This document shows, one piece after another, positions 22,829 through 34,470 of a stretch of 64,000 nucleotides of DNA. How positions within the stretch are numbered: position 1 is the stretch's first letter; every line of letters starts with the position of its first letter. Below the pieces are notes generated by a model. It was given only the letters and a program-made list of their open reading frames with translations, was not told the origin of the DNA and ran no database searches. A program made the position numbers and the translations under genes. The DNA is from Xenopus tropicalis (Eukaryota > Chordata > Amphibia > Anura > Pipidae): the NCBI RefSeq assembly GCF_000004195.4, contig NC_030683.2, positions 65,150,764 through 65,214,763 on the forward strand, read 5' to 3'.

Positions 22829-23940
22829 GATATTGACCAACTTGCAATCTGGGTGGCTAAGTGGCAGATGAGATTTAATATGGATAAATGTAAGGTCATG
22901 CACCTGGGATGTAAAAATGTGCAAGCCACTTATACCCTTGATGGGACTGCACTAGGCAAATCCATAATGGAGAAGGACTTTGGAGTCCTTGTAGATAATA
23001 AGCTTGGCTGTAGCAAGCAATGCCAGGCAGCAGCTGCAAGGGCAAACAAGGTTTTGAGCTGTATTAAAAGGGGTATAGATTCACGGGAGGAGGGTGTTAT
23101 TCTTTCCCTTTACAGGGACATTATTGAATTAGAGAGGGCCCAGAGAAGGGCAACTAAGTTGGTAAAGGGTATGGAAAGTCTCAGTTATGAAGAAAGACTG
23201 GCCAAGTTGGGTCTGTTTACACTGGAGAAGAGGCGCTTAAAGGGACAGTAACACCAAAAAATGAAAGTGTATAAAAGTAATTACTATATAATGTAATGCT
23301 GCCCTGTACTGGTACAACTGGTGTGTTTTCCTTAGAAAGACTACTATAGTTTATATAAATAAAGCTTCTGTGTAGCCACAGGGGCAGCCATTTACAGGAG
23401 AAAAGGCACAGGTTACTTAGCAGATAACAGATAAAACCCCACTATATTCTACAAAGCTTATCTGTTATCTGCTATGTGCCTGTGCCTTTTCTCCTTTTTC
23501 CCAGCTTCAATGGCTGCCCCAGTGTTGACATAGCAGCTCATTTATATAAACTATAGTAGCGTTTCTGTTGCAAACTTACCAGTTTTACCAGCGCAGGGCA
23601 ACTGTACATTATATTTTAATTACTTTAAAACACTTTCATTTTTTGGTGTTACTGTTACATGATATGTATAAATATATAAGGGGATCATATAATAACCTTT
23701 CTAATGCTTTATTTACCAGTAGGTCCTTCCAACGGACACGAGGGCACCCACTCCGTTTAGAAGAAGGGAGGGTCTGTTTAATTATTCGGAAAGGATTCTT
23801 TACAGTGAGAGCTGTGAAGTTGTGGAATTCCCTCCCCGAATCAGTCGTGCTGGCTGATTCATTATATAGCTTTAAGAAGCAAGTGAGGGAATTCAGTGTT
23901 ATGGGAGATAGCTCTTAGTACAAATTGATCCAGGGACTGG
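22829..23940 (+). pseudogene. CR1-B LINE RT fragment, split by a T2 MITE
   Basis: A second CR1 subfamily. The 5' part (22829-23240) reads MRFNMDKCKVMHLG, EKDFGVLVDNKLGCSKQCQ and LVKGMESLSYEERLAKLGLF. It lies downstream of the catalytic box, so the active site is absent. After the MITE the frame resumes with MYKYIRGSYNNLSNALF, GHPLRLEE and FFTVRAVKLWNSLPESVVLADS, then stops in the 3' untranslated part at GGGACTGG. Compared with 52430-52560, about 60 bp are missing near 23117, where SLYRDIIELERA replaces LYRELVRPHLEY and the residues after it. Confidence 0.88.
23241..23656. mobile_element. T2-type palindromic MITE inside CR1-B
   Basis: The left end is TTAA (23237-23240) then AGGGACAGTAACACC; the right end is GGTGTTACTGTT. 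Extended inverted similarity continues inward (AGCAGATAACAGATAA at about 23422 against TTATCTGTTATCTGCT at about 23460). The left end matches the TTAAAGGRR pattern of T2. The right TTAA and six or more bases of CR1 are missing compared with 52708-52712, indicating a small junction deletion. Confidence 0.8.
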
Positions 23941-23994
23941 ATACTGTATAAGTATAAGTGTGTATTAGTGTAATAAGTGTGTGTTGTTTGACAC

Positions 23995-24270
23995 TAACCT
24001 GGGGTTGTCAGAAAGGCAGATCATCCTGGAGGGCTTCATCTTTGGATCCGGTGACTGGGTGACACTGGGGGGGGGGGGGGAGGTAGAAGACCAGTAAACA
24101 ACAGCCACGTAGTATCCACATGCCTGCCATTTCCTATAGATCCCCTGGCCAATCACGCCCCATGGGCCACGTGCGTGGAGTGAAGGAGCGGCTTTTTAAA
24201 GCTGCTCCTCCACTCCCAAACCTAAAAGTGCTGCAGAATGTAGGATCTACAATCTGTGGCACTTAAGCTC
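23995..24270 (-). repeat. Interspersed repeat, inverted partner of 60310-60650
   Basis: The reverse complement shares ATAGGAAATGGCAGGCATGT, GTGGATACTAC, TGCAGCACTT and TTTTTAAAGC with 60310-60600 in the same order. A run of 14 G lies at 24067-24080. No coding content was found. The family is not recognised. Confidence 0.7.
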
Positions 24271-25735
24271 TTTTATCCACAAAATGTAGTTTCTACTTTC
24301 CTGCACAAGTAATTAAAAATAGTGTAAATAATAATTAAAAATAGTAATATCTGTTTGCAATGTAATTTTTGGTGAAATACAGCTTTAACATAGAGATTGA
24401 AATTGACCATACATTAAAATGTTTTGTTTCTATCTAGAATCCTAGAAGCACCAGTGCATCAAACCTGTTTGTGTCTCATCAATCCATGTGCTTTCTAGGT
24501 CTCAGATGTGGTTCTGAGGACCATTAACTTGTTTACTCCACACTGGTTCAAACACAACAAGCTGCATACTGAGTTATACATCACAGCAGAGCATTATTCA
24601 AGATTTATTTGGCTGTTTTTACCAGCTGGGGACCATTAACAGTAAATAATGTAGTTTTGGAAGCAATAAAAGAGAAAACAAGACCACAATTCCCTTTACA
24701 GATAGAAAACTTTATTTAGTGACATTGCTCACTGCTAGGCTAAAGCTGTTCAGTAATCCGGAGAGACATTTAGGAACCACCTTTTTGTGCTAAAGTGCAT
24801 GATGTTATTATGATAAGTAGGGATAATGGCACATAAACAGGGATTTTAAATTAATTACCCTGGTTAACAATAGCATCCGTTACAAGAAGCGATGTTCCCA
24901 CCCCACACTGCTGACTGGATAGAATAATAAATTAGCAATTAAGCTAATTAAACCATAATACATTCCTCAGAACACCATACACTTTTTTTCTTTTGTCCCT
25001 TTATACACTGAATGGATTGGATTCAAAGTTCCCTTCTGCAGTGTTTTTTTAATTTTATATCCTTTTTTTTAATTTGATACCCTTTTATATACTGTCTGTT
25101 GGTAGTATGGCTTAGGGAGATTTATTCTCTTATACCTGTCAGTAAAATAAAACTTTTCTGTGGGGTCTTGTTACTCATTTGGTTACCAGGAAGGAGCATT
25201 GCATTGGATGTCAGCTGCTGCATAGATCTGTGTAAACAATGAAGAGCCAATTTACCTGAAAGGTAATTTTTTATTAACAAACAAATTTTGCAAAATGGAG
25301 TCTCTATACACAATAGGGGATTGACTATTGTCCATAAACCTAAAGGATGCCTATTTTTTCATTCCAATAGCGAAATGTCATCAAAAGTGTCTAAGGTTTG
25401 CTGTGAACAATCAACATTACCAATTCTCTTGCCTTCCATTCGGGCTGGCATCATCCTCAAGAGTATTTACAAGATTTTGACAACTTTGGTAGCAGAGAAA
25501 GCAGTTCAATCATATCTACCATCGCCTGTTAATTTTAATATGCCCTCAAAACCTCCTACAGCACAAGGTGTCAGAACTTTCCTGTGCTCGAACTCTGGAC
25601 TGTATGTCAAACTGGTCCTGCATTACCTTGTTGAGCAAATGGAGACCTTGGTGCTCCAGTCCTACACATATTGTTAATTACTCTTCACTTGTTGTTTGTT
25701 CATGCTCACCTCCTTCTCCCTCAGTAAGCCCAGGT
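24271..25735. other. No gene recognised
   Basis: AT-rich DNA. An open frame at 25288-25677 has no recognisable domain. A segment at about 24868 (AGCATCCGTTACAAGAAGC) resembles the inverted ends near 28715 and 28800 of the DIRS element, which may mark a left terminal piece. Confidence 0.35.
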
Positions 25736-25739
25736 GTTT

Positions 25740-26216
25740 GCAATCTGGCAATTAATGGGCTTTATAAGCTGTTCTTGCCTGGTTCCTGTCCGTGTTCTTG
25801 CCTGATTCCTGCCCGTGTTACTGCCTGGTTCCGTGTGCTATATCCTGTTCCTCTGCTCCTGTTCCTGACCTCGGTTGGATCTCCTAGTATTGACCGTGGC
25901 CTGTTTATTCGACTTCTCTCTGTCTTCAGCCTGTCCCTGACCACAGCCTGTTTATCGGACTCTCTTTTGCTCGATGCCAGTCCAGACCCTCTGCCTGTTA
26001 TAAGGACTTGTGTTGCTTGCTGCCTGCCTCTGACCACTGGCCTGTTGTAAGGACTTTTGTATTTGTTTATTGATCACTTCATTATTCACCTCTTATAATA
26101 AATCATGTTTCACTATAAAATGTTTCCGGCCTACCAACAAGTGAAGTACCCACTCTATCCGTATTACTCAGCATATAGGCTTCTACCTGCGAACCACCCA
26201 CCTGTGGCTGCACCTG
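25740..26216 (+). repeat. LTR-like sequence (CT-rich, with AATAAA)
   Basis: The block contains CTTTATAAGC near 25760 (TATA-like), a long CCTG-rich stretch of short imperfect repeats and AATAAA at about 26096, and ends near GCTGCACCTGACAC. These are LTR features. The frame at 25568-26050 through the CCTG-rich part is compositional and I do not consider it a gene. Confidence 0.35.
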
Positions 26217-26259
26217 ACACAAGGATGGAGTGATAAACTATTTGGAGAGTCATGGATGG

Positions 26260-27451
26260 GACATAAACTTTAAGCAAAGCCAGGTACAACTTACTCGACC
26301 TACTAATCTGGGGGCCCAATTTCAAATGTATTTATGATTTATCTCTGTACCTAAAGACAAGAAGTACAAAATCATGCAAGAAATGTCTTTGCTTCTAAAG
26401 AGATAATTTTGAATGGAAAAGCAAATATCAAATCTTCTGAGCTTGTTATGCTCCACAATACCTATGGTTTAGTGGGCAAAGTGGAACATGAGAATTCTGC
26501 AGTTTAGTTTTAAGCTTAATTGTATGGGGGAGGAGACTGACCTTACACAACCTCTAAAAGAAGTGGTACATGGATGTAAAAAATGTCTCGAAAGGAAGGT
26601 TAGATTCATTCAATGGGAAAAGGTGAATGATGAACATAAGCTCCACAGGTTGAGGACTGATTTTAGGCCAACATACAGTTCAAGGCAGATGGAAGGTCAA
26701 AGACAGTTCACTTTCTTCAAATGTGCTAAAAACGAGAGCAGTAAATCTGGAGCTGAAGTCTTCAGTACATATTTTTGTAGGAAAGCCTTTGAGAATAATT
26801 GTTGACAATTTTACAACTGTCTGTTATTTGCAGAACCAAGGGGGTGCACGCAGTTATCAGCCGATAAAAGAGTTGACACTGATTATGTTTGGACACAAGA
26901 AAATTTTAAAGACTTAATTGCCTTGTTCCTTCCAGGAAGATCAAGCATAATAGCAGATTTTCTCAGTAGAAACCTGATCAACAGACACGAATGGGAATTA
27001 AACTATGATGTTTTTTGCGAAATAACCAGGAAATTTGCCAGCAAAAGATCGTATGGCTACACGAAAGAACAGAAAAGTACAAAGGTTTTATTCAAGATTC
27101 CCAGGCTAGACGGAAGAGGCAGTAAAGGCCTTTCTGCACAGTTGAGAAAACAAGTTTTTGTACTTTTTCCCAGGGTATTGAGGAAAATCAGACAGGACAA
27201 AGCTAATTCTTGGCCATTCTCCCAGACTGGCCAAGAAGGCCATGGTACTCTTTACTGAAGAAGCTACAGCATTTCCCTCCATTGTCACTACCCTGAACAC
27301 CAACAACCGTCAGTCAGCGGCCAATATTCTCTCCTTAAATATTTAAAGAATTGTCTCTTAAGGCTTGGTTTTTAGGAGGGAAAGATTAGTGCAACAAGTG
27401 TTGCCTGACCCAACAATAAATATGATGCTAAAAGCAAGAAAATGTAGCATA
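26260..27451 (+). pseudogene. DIRS-like retrotransposon RT (end) and RNase H, decayed
   Basis: The copy of a tyrosine-recombinase retrotransposon is read across several frames. At 26306-26400 one frame gives VPKDKKYKIMQEMSLLLKR, the RT thumb region. At 26440-26510 it reads LCSTIPMV and WAKWNMRILQF. The RNase H block TVCYLQNQGG lies at about 26815-26845, and FLPGRSSIIADFLSRNLI at 26926-26979 is followed by HEWELN. These blocks and their order are those of DIRS elements. Multiple stops and frameshifts show it is dead. A CR1-B end interrupts it at 27452-27822 and the recombinase follows. Confidence 0.75.
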
Positions 27452-27822
27452 TTCCGTTTAAATATTTGGAAAGGATTTTTTACTGTGAGAGCTGTGAAGT
27501 TGTGGAATTCCCTCCCCGAATCAGTCGTGCTGGCTGATACATTATATAGCTTTAAGAAGGAGCTGGATGGATTCTTAGCAAGTGAGGGAATACAGGGTTA
27601 TGGGCGATAGCTCTTAGTACAAGTTGATCCAGGGACTGGTCCGATTGCCATCTTGGAGTCAGGAAGGAATTTTTTCCCCTCTGCGGCAAATTAGAGAGGC
27701 TTCAGATGGGGTTTTTTGCCTTCCTCTGGATCAACTAGTAGTTTTGCAGCTTATATATAGGCATTATGGTTGAACGTGATGGACGTATGTCTTTTTTAAA
27801 CCCAACTTACTATGTTACTATG
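27452..27822 (+). mobile_element. CR1-B LINE 3' end inserted in the DIRS element
   Basis: Contains FFTVRAVKLWNSLPESVVLADT and the family 3' untranslated block (CCGATTGCCATCTTGGAGTC) ending in TTACTATGTTACTATG. About 20 bases present in other copies are missing near 27462. It separates the RNase H and recombinase parts of the DIRS relic. Confidence 0.88.
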
Positions 27823-28600
27823 TGAGAGATCATGGAAGATTCTTTCAGACTGATTACAGATAAAGCACATAAATGTAGCAGATTAAATGTACCAAGTTTG
27901 TTAGAATTCTTGCAGGCAGGCCTTGATAAAGGTCTTTAAAAAGATCTTTAGAACTTTAAAATCACAAGTGTATGCAATTTCAGCCTTTACTGGAAAAGCA
28001 TGGATGAAAGATCCATCAATAATTCAATTTATGGCAGGGGTCTTAAGGAAGAAGAATCATCACACCTTCCTGGGATTTACCTAATCTTTGAACCAGTCAT
28101 TACCTTAGCTAAGTTCGAGAACTAAGAGCTCTATCATCTAAAGAACCATTTAGCATTATACATAAAGATAAGGTGGTGTTGAGACCAGATCCAAGGTAAT
28201 TACTTCTTTTCCCAGAACCAAAAACACATCAGGAAGAAAGATGGAATTCTTTGGATTTTGTCAGGTGCATTTCTGTTTATCTAAAAGAACAAAGACCTAC
28301 AGGAAATCTTCTAGCCTTTTCCTTATTCCTTTTTTGGAGCAGGAAAAGGTCAAGGGGCTGCAGTTACTAATATCAGCAAATGGATTTATAGCCACAAACA
28401 GGAAACCCTATGTGGCTAAAGGGAGACAATGTCTAAAGGAGGCTAAAGGTACATACCACCAGACTTGTCACTTGATCTTGGTATATCAGGACAGTTTTCT
28501 CTCCAGACAAAGTTTGCAGAGCGGCAGCATGGAGCTATTTTCACACATTTCTCAGGCACTATTGCTTGGATGTGAAGTCAATATTTGAGTCTTTGATCAG
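27823..28600 (+). pseudogene. DIRS-like tyrosine recombinase, decayed
   Basis: Fragments in three frames follow the recombinase order. LLEFLQAGLD is near 27900. A KDKVVLRPDP-like patch (about 28165-28200) is followed by SLDFVRCISVYLKRTKTYRKSSSLFL around 28245-28320. KVCRAAAWSYFHTFLRHYCLD at 28509-28571 holds the HTFLRHY box with the catalytic tyrosine. The enzyme class inserts circular DNA copies without an integrase. Frame breaks make this copy inactive. Confidence 0.72.
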
Positions 28601-28689
28601 GCTGATTTGCATACAGTGGAATCTTGTCCAGAATATATATTATTGTTAGAAGTATTTGGTGTGTCCTCTTCCCTCCCTTATTTAACTGG

Positions 28690-28870
28690 GTTGTTAGGGT
28701 ACTTACCCTCTTGTAATGGATGCCATTGCTAATTGCTAATACGAAAAAAAAGAAAATGAATTCATACTTACCAGAATTTTCTTTTCCTGCATAGAAGATG
28801 GCATCAATTACAAGAACCTTTTTTAAGACTAAAGGGTGTGGTGTTGTTAGGTATATATGTGGTCATTCAA
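28690..28870 (+). repeat. DIRS-like terminal sequence with inverted repeat
   Basis: CTTGTAATGGATGCCATTGC (28711-28730) and its near reverse complement at about 28797-28815 flank an AT-rich core containing CATACTTACCAGAATTTTCT. Inverted and split terminal repeats at this place are expected for DIRS elements. Confidence 0.5.
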
Positions 28871-28899
28871 TTAGCTTATCCAGGATAAGAAAACTTTGT

Positions 28900-29560
28900 T
28901 AAGTATGAATTAATTTTCTTTTATATCAGCTGTAAATATTATGGAAAAAATAGTGTTTATATGCTGATATTTTTGGCTAACCCCATGGAATTACTAGCAA
29001 GGTTTGTTCACCTTGTAAAAACATTTGGCCAATTTTCTGTATTGCTTATAATATTGGGTAAATCACGGTATCAGATACTCAAATAGCACTTTAAATGAGG
29101 GCATTGAAGGCACTCCCTTTGTCATCACAGGGAAAAGTACAGTATAAATATGTAAAATTATTTTTTTATCAGAATAATTGTATGTTTACAAATTCCCCAG
29201 TTTATATACCTAAAAAAGTGTTTTCGCAATTGGATTCTAATGCTAAAATGTTTATCGTTTCAGGAAAATCAAGCAGGTTATCCTATTGAGCAAAGCAACT
29301 TTCTGGACTTCAAGTAGCCTTACCTGACTGGAGATATATAAATAAATAAATATAAATATTTACAGGCTTTTCTTTTATTGTGTCTTTATTCCACAATGCT
29401 TATAAACAAAATGTAACCCTTAGGGTTGCACTTACCGAATACTGAGATTAAATGTTCTGCTGACCTAATTAAATCGGTAAACTATTTGACACCTTACCAG
29501 TAGGTATCACTGTATCTTTAGTTCATCCTATCTGTAAATAGTTTGAGAGGCCAACATCCC
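28900..29560. other. No gene recognised
   Basis: AT-rich sequence; no recognisable element or domain. Confidence 0.4.
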
Positions 29561-30290
29561 CTGTCTCTGGGGAAAGAATGGTTTCTTCCAGATTTCAAGA
29601 GGAAGAGGATTTTACTTCCTGTTCTTTGGTCTTGGTAGCTACAGGGACTGCTACAGCCATTGGGAAAGAGATAATTGTTTACCTGCATAGAGGGTAAGAC
29701 CCCCAAGGAATCCTCTCTTAGTTTTTAGTAAAATTAGCCAGCTTGTGTTATAGAAGTGGGTCAGCGCCCACTTAGTGCCAGTCAGGGTAGCTGAGCAGCC
29801 AAAGCTCCAACAGGAGGTCAGTGGGTTAGTTCCCGGGTTGTACACAGGTTGATGCCTGGCAACCCAGAATAGGGGCCTTAGTGATAAGGAGGGTGTTTCT
29901 TATAGCGAGGATTCCCATTCTACAGGCAGTGTCCGTCAGCAGATCTGGCTGGGTGAGACCATAGAACATTGCTCGTATTTCTTTGTTAAAGTTATATTGC
30001 ATTCTTTCCGGCTATTATATAATTTTGCCTGATTGCTTATGTTATTACATTCACTGTCACCACTGTAATACTCAAACAGTGTAGTGAGATGTTATTTTTC
30101 AGTTGATGCATAAATAAATATACCTTCTAAAGAATTCCTGGCGCCATTACTTAATTCAAACCACAACCTTTCTGATAATCCTCTCACTACAAAGAGAGGG
30201 CCCAGCCCTGAGTGAAAGGGCCCGGCCCCTGGTGAGGCCTTATACTGTCATAATAGTGCTACAAAAAAAATAAACTGTAGGTTAAATTAA
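29561..30290 (+). repeat. Possible LTR-like sequence
   Basis: A GC-richer part is followed by TTATATAATTTTG and by ATAAATAAATAT near 30110 (polyadenylation-like) and CCTGGCGCCATTACTT. It resembles LTR sequence in layout, but no second copy or coding part is present. Confidence 0.25.
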
Positions 30291-30324
30291 AAGTAAATAG
30301 AAGTTAAACATTCCACATTTTGGC

Positions 30325-30700
30325 TCTACAGAGTGCAGGTAAGGCCCAATCCACAATATGCCGTGCAGGTTTGGTCTCTAGTGCTCAAAAGGGATATATT
30401 TGACTTAAAGAGGGTTCACAGAAGGGCAACTAAGCTGGTAGAGGGCATGAAAAGTCTCAGTTATATAGAAAGACTGTCCAAGTTGGGTTTGTTTACGAGG
30501 GAGAAGGGGGGAATATGATAACTATGTCTAAGTAAATAAAGAGATCATATAATAATCTCGCTAATGCTTTATTTACCAGTAGATCAGCAGACACAAGGGC
30601 ATCCATTCTGAAAAGGAGGATTCATCTAAATATTCTGAAAGAGTTTTTTGCAGTGAGAGCTGTGAAGTTGTGGGATTCTCTCCTGATTCAGGTGGTTGAG
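30325..30700 (+). pseudogene. CR1-B LINE relic
   Basis: A diverged fragment of the CR1-B C-terminus: NPQYAVQVWSLVLKRDI, RRATKLVEGMKSLSYIERLSKLGLF, then a decayed YNNLANALFTS and VRAVKLWDSL. Indels break the frame several times. It is clearly older than the other CR1-B copies. Confidence 0.85.
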
Positions 30701-30859
30701 CAGGAGTAGGAGGAAGCTCTAGAAGCCCCTTGCCTAGAACAGATTTTCTCACTCATTCTGCACAAAGCCTACATTACACCTGTTAAAATGTATTGAGCCA
30801 AGGCACACCTCAGAAGTCCACCTAGGGCCACATGTCATAGTTGCAAATACACAAAACCT

Positions 30860-30990
30860 CAAGGGCCGTGATGTTGCACAGGGCAACCAATTAGAAATTA
30901 TATTTCAACAGTTAGAAAACCAAAGCAGATCATCTGATTGGCTGCTTTACTGCAATTTTTACACAGCATGATAAATATACCCCATAGTTA
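30860..30990. mobile_element. MITE fragment, same family as 39369-39570
   Basis: Shares GGGCAACCAAT, TTTCAACAGTTAGAAAA and the terminus TTTTACACAGCATGATAAAT with the complete copy near 39.4 kb. The left terminus is missing. Confidence 0.7.
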
Positions 30991-33628
30991 TAGGGGAGAA
31001 TGGAGTCAAATGGGCTACAGGCTACAGTTATTTGAGTAAATAATCAGTAACAAAATAAAGATTGATAACAATGGTCTATTGTCATGCCAGCAGTATTGTC
31101 CTGGCATTGTAAAGGGTTACACCTGGCAACATTTTGCTTTGTGTCCACAAAAGGCCCTTAATTAATTAAATATGCAACAAGGGACTGTGGAAGGTGACAA
31201 ACCTATCTGGGTTATCAGACCATTCAGAGCCAGCCATTTGGGGCAGGGAAGCTGGGGGCCGTTGGTTTCTTTGATCTGTTGATCAAAGAAAGGCATTTGT
31301 GAACCTAAGAACAGCAGGAGGGAGCAGCTAGGAGAAAATATGGATTATAGAAAGGGGTCCATATCTCCTTTGAGAAGGTCCCATGTTTCCCGATGATACC
31401 AAACAAGAACTGCCTATACCCACCAGTTAGGAGGGATAGTTTCTGGGGGACTGGAACAGGAGACACCCCTCATGTTTGGTATCATTTTGATCGCCAGAAT
31501 ATGGGTTAAAGCAAGCCCATATTTTCATAATAATATTGGATACTGGCAAGTACCAATATTATATAAGAAGAAACTGGCATGAGAAGTGCAACTCCAAGGG
31601 AAAAGTTCCTGGACACTCCCTCCTCATGCATAATGTAATGAGGAAGGGTCCCAGCAGGGGATAAAAAGATGGCAGATGCCATTTTAGCTTTGTCTTCGTA
31701 GTTTCTGCACTGAAGCTCTAGCTCCTGGTATCTCAGATCACACATTCTGATAGGAGGGGGAGTGAATTCTTAGAGAGTGGAGAGAGCTGTGCAGACTCAG
31801 GTCCCACGAAAGAAGGATTTTTCTTAGAGAGGAAGTCTGATAACGAAGTACATGTGTACACAAAAAAGACAAGAAATCCTGTGTTTCTTTTGATAGAGGA
31901 CTCAGTGCAGCTTTTCTGTGAATGCTTATGGCTGTAGGTATTTACATAGACCTTTCTGATAAAGCTTACTTAGTTTTCACCTTTCCTTCTCTTATAATTA
32001 AAAAACAAAATCCATATTTTTATGATAAAGTACTGATGGATAGTTGCTTTTTTTACCCTATTGCAACCTCTCTCCCTGCAATCAAATTATGATCCCTACA
32101 TAAATAAGCACCATACAGTGCCATTATAAGAGCTGAGAAGCTTTCCCCAAGTCGCACTTAACCAGAATTGTAAAATGCATTGGTAACAAAAAAAAACACA
32201 GAATTTTAAATCTTGGATCTACCAGGTAATTTGTCTGGGTAGTCAGTTTTTATGGACACATTTATTGAAAGGTAAAAATAGAGTCAACTCTATTGTACCT
32301 TTTAATAAATATAATCCCCCCTAAAAAAAATATACATTTAAATAAAGAGCTGGGAAATTTCCTTTTGTTGAACTGTGCTGAACTTTATTTTCATTTTCTT
32401 TTTATATGAACTTAGACTCTTGCCTGGTAAAAAAAAGAAAATATTGAATAAGAGTACATGGTCTCAGCATGGTAATTATGGACCAGTAAATATGAAATTT
32501 GTAGCAATAGCAATACTTTATATAAAGAGAAATAATGTATGCAGCAACACTATAGGAATGCTGCAATAGTAATCAGCGTTGAGTTATAAGGCATTATAAA
32601 AGCTTGCAATGATTGTTCTTTTAGCATCATTGCACAAAGTGAGTCCCTGCACTAATGTCTCCACTGCACTGAAAACATTATAGCATATAAATGAATGCAT
32701 TTTTTTCAGCTCCCACATTGAAGGAAATTTCCTTTGTTTTTTTGCTTAGGTTATTGTTGCTCTTTCTATTGTGGTAACAGTTTACAAGTTTGCTTTTTAT
32801 TGTTCCACTAAACCTTCCTTACTGATTTGCAAGAAAATATAAAGAAAATGCTGGTAAACTTTTAGGATGCCTTTGGCATCATTTCACAGAATCCGACTCC
32901 TGGCTGCTGTCGTGTTCTGACTGGCTAAGTGCTAATTCTTTTTTATGACAAATGTGTTTTCAAAAATAATTACAAGTTCTAAAACAGCATGGGGCTAATC
33001 CACAGCTACAGGGATGTTGCCACAGTTAATTCATGAAGAAGCAATGCACTGCGATAAAGTATATAAATGAAATTTGAAATCCAAGGATACAGAGAATCTA
33101 TTATTTTGTTGTCATTAAAAGTGCTTTTCTTGGGCTTTACAGTGCATATATTTTTTAGAGTTGTTATATGGCGTCTGTTCTGTGCCCCTGAGTTTTGTAC
33201 TCAATATTTCTGCAGGAACAAAAGTAATTTGTAGTACCTAACTGTATAAGTGCATTAACATTATTGCCAGATACTGGGCACTAGGGCCAAACAAGGGGAA
33301 GGCAGCAGAGGCATCTGGCTAAGGCTCAACCATTTTGGGAAAAGCTGTGGGTACAATTTTATTAAGCTTTTATTAAAAACTTAGAAATATAATAGAAAAC
33401 AATAGTAAAGGATAATGACATAGGCTGTTGTATTTTCCATGGGTGTTTATATAACATAAGGAAAGAGCACACAACAATGAAATACATAATCCACTTGTAT
33501 TAAAATGCAGTTAAAATAGAGCAATACAAATAACATTTTTGCATATTAGCTCCAATAGTATATCCTAATTGCTGTAATACAGAGAGATTGTGAAATCTGT
33601 CATGTATTACAGCAATTTGAACATAGCT
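30991..33628. other. No gene recognised
   Basis: No readable domain. The stretch at 31180-31900 is somewhat GC-richer and may be an old repeat, but I could not identify it. A short hairpin lies at about 33560-33620 (TGCTGTAATACA against TGTATTACAGCA). Confidence 0.4.
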
Positions 33629-34470
33629 CAGTGTTGTCCAACTGGCAGCCCGTGGGCCTCATGTGGCCCGCAACCCCCCTCTGTGTGGCCCCCCACCTGT
33701 CTGGCTGCTTTGATGTCTTACCTTTGTGTAAGGTTTAAATGGTATCAGTATTGTGATTAACGGGCCCCCTGCATTGCATCACTCCTCAGATTCAGGCTGT
33801 AATTCCCCTATATTGTTTTGACATGTAATACCCTGTACTGTTCACACCTTTTAATCTCTGCGTTGTTAACCCACTGCATTGTTCACACCTCAGGCTCAGG
33901 ATGTAAGCACCCACATTGTTCACCTGTTCACACCTCAGACTGTAGTAGCAGTGCGAGCAGGGCACATACAGGCAGGGTAGGGCAGGCAGAGTATGGCACA
34001 CACAGGCAGCTAAGGGCAGGCAGAGTATGGCACACACAGGCAGCTAACAGGCCAGGCAGAGTATGGCACACACAGGCAGCATAGGGCAGGCAGAGTACTG
34101 CCTGTGTGTGCCATACTCTGCCTGCCTTATGCTGTCTGTGTGTGCCATACTCTGCCTGCCCTATGCTGCCTGTGGTAGGTGAACCTGTCAGGGGTTTGTT
34201 CTAGGAGTGTGTTAGCAGTTGGAAATAGCCACTAATTGGTCCCTAAATTGTGTTATTATGTGCTGGGGGTTGCTGTGCTATCCACAGGGGTGGAGGAGGC
34301 ACATGGATTTAAGGGTGTGTGTTAATACGACATAATATAATTCTTTCACATATGAATGATGGTTGATATACCTGCAGTGAGGACCAAGCATTTGGGTTTT
34401 TACTGTGCTACCACCATTGTAATAACATGGGTGTGGTTTGAAGGTACGGTTTAAAAAAGGGGAGTGGTCA
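33629..34470 (+). mobile_element. Non-autonomous hAT element, right end missing
   Basis: Begins CAGTGTTGTCCAACTGGC and is collinear with the hAT element at 40771-46582 (before its CR1 insertion), including GTGTGGCCCCCCACCTGTC and the ATGAATGATGGTTGATAT block. Similarity ends at GGGGAGTGGTCA; the terminal 110 bp and right inverted repeat are absent. It has no transposase. Confidence 0.85.
33955..34172. repeat. Minisatellite, 34-bp unit, that reverses orientation
   Basis: Units with the core GGCAGAGTATGGCACACACA run in one direction to about 34098, then the reverse complement (TGTGTGTGCCATACTCTGCC) repeats to about 34172, creating a large hairpin. It is internal to the hAT element. Confidence 0.88.

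Noticed and set aside
25288..25677. 129-codon frame as a possible host exon
   Set aside because: No domain, no convincing splice sites, and it lies between repeat fragments.
25568..26050. 160-codon frame with many Ser, Pro and Leu
   Set aside because: Lies in a CCTG-rich, LTR-like repeat; the composition explains the open frame.
33955..34172. Regular repeat array resembling a CRISPR
   Set aside because: Units are adjacent without unique spacers, reverse orientation mid-array and lie inside a eukaryotic hAT element.
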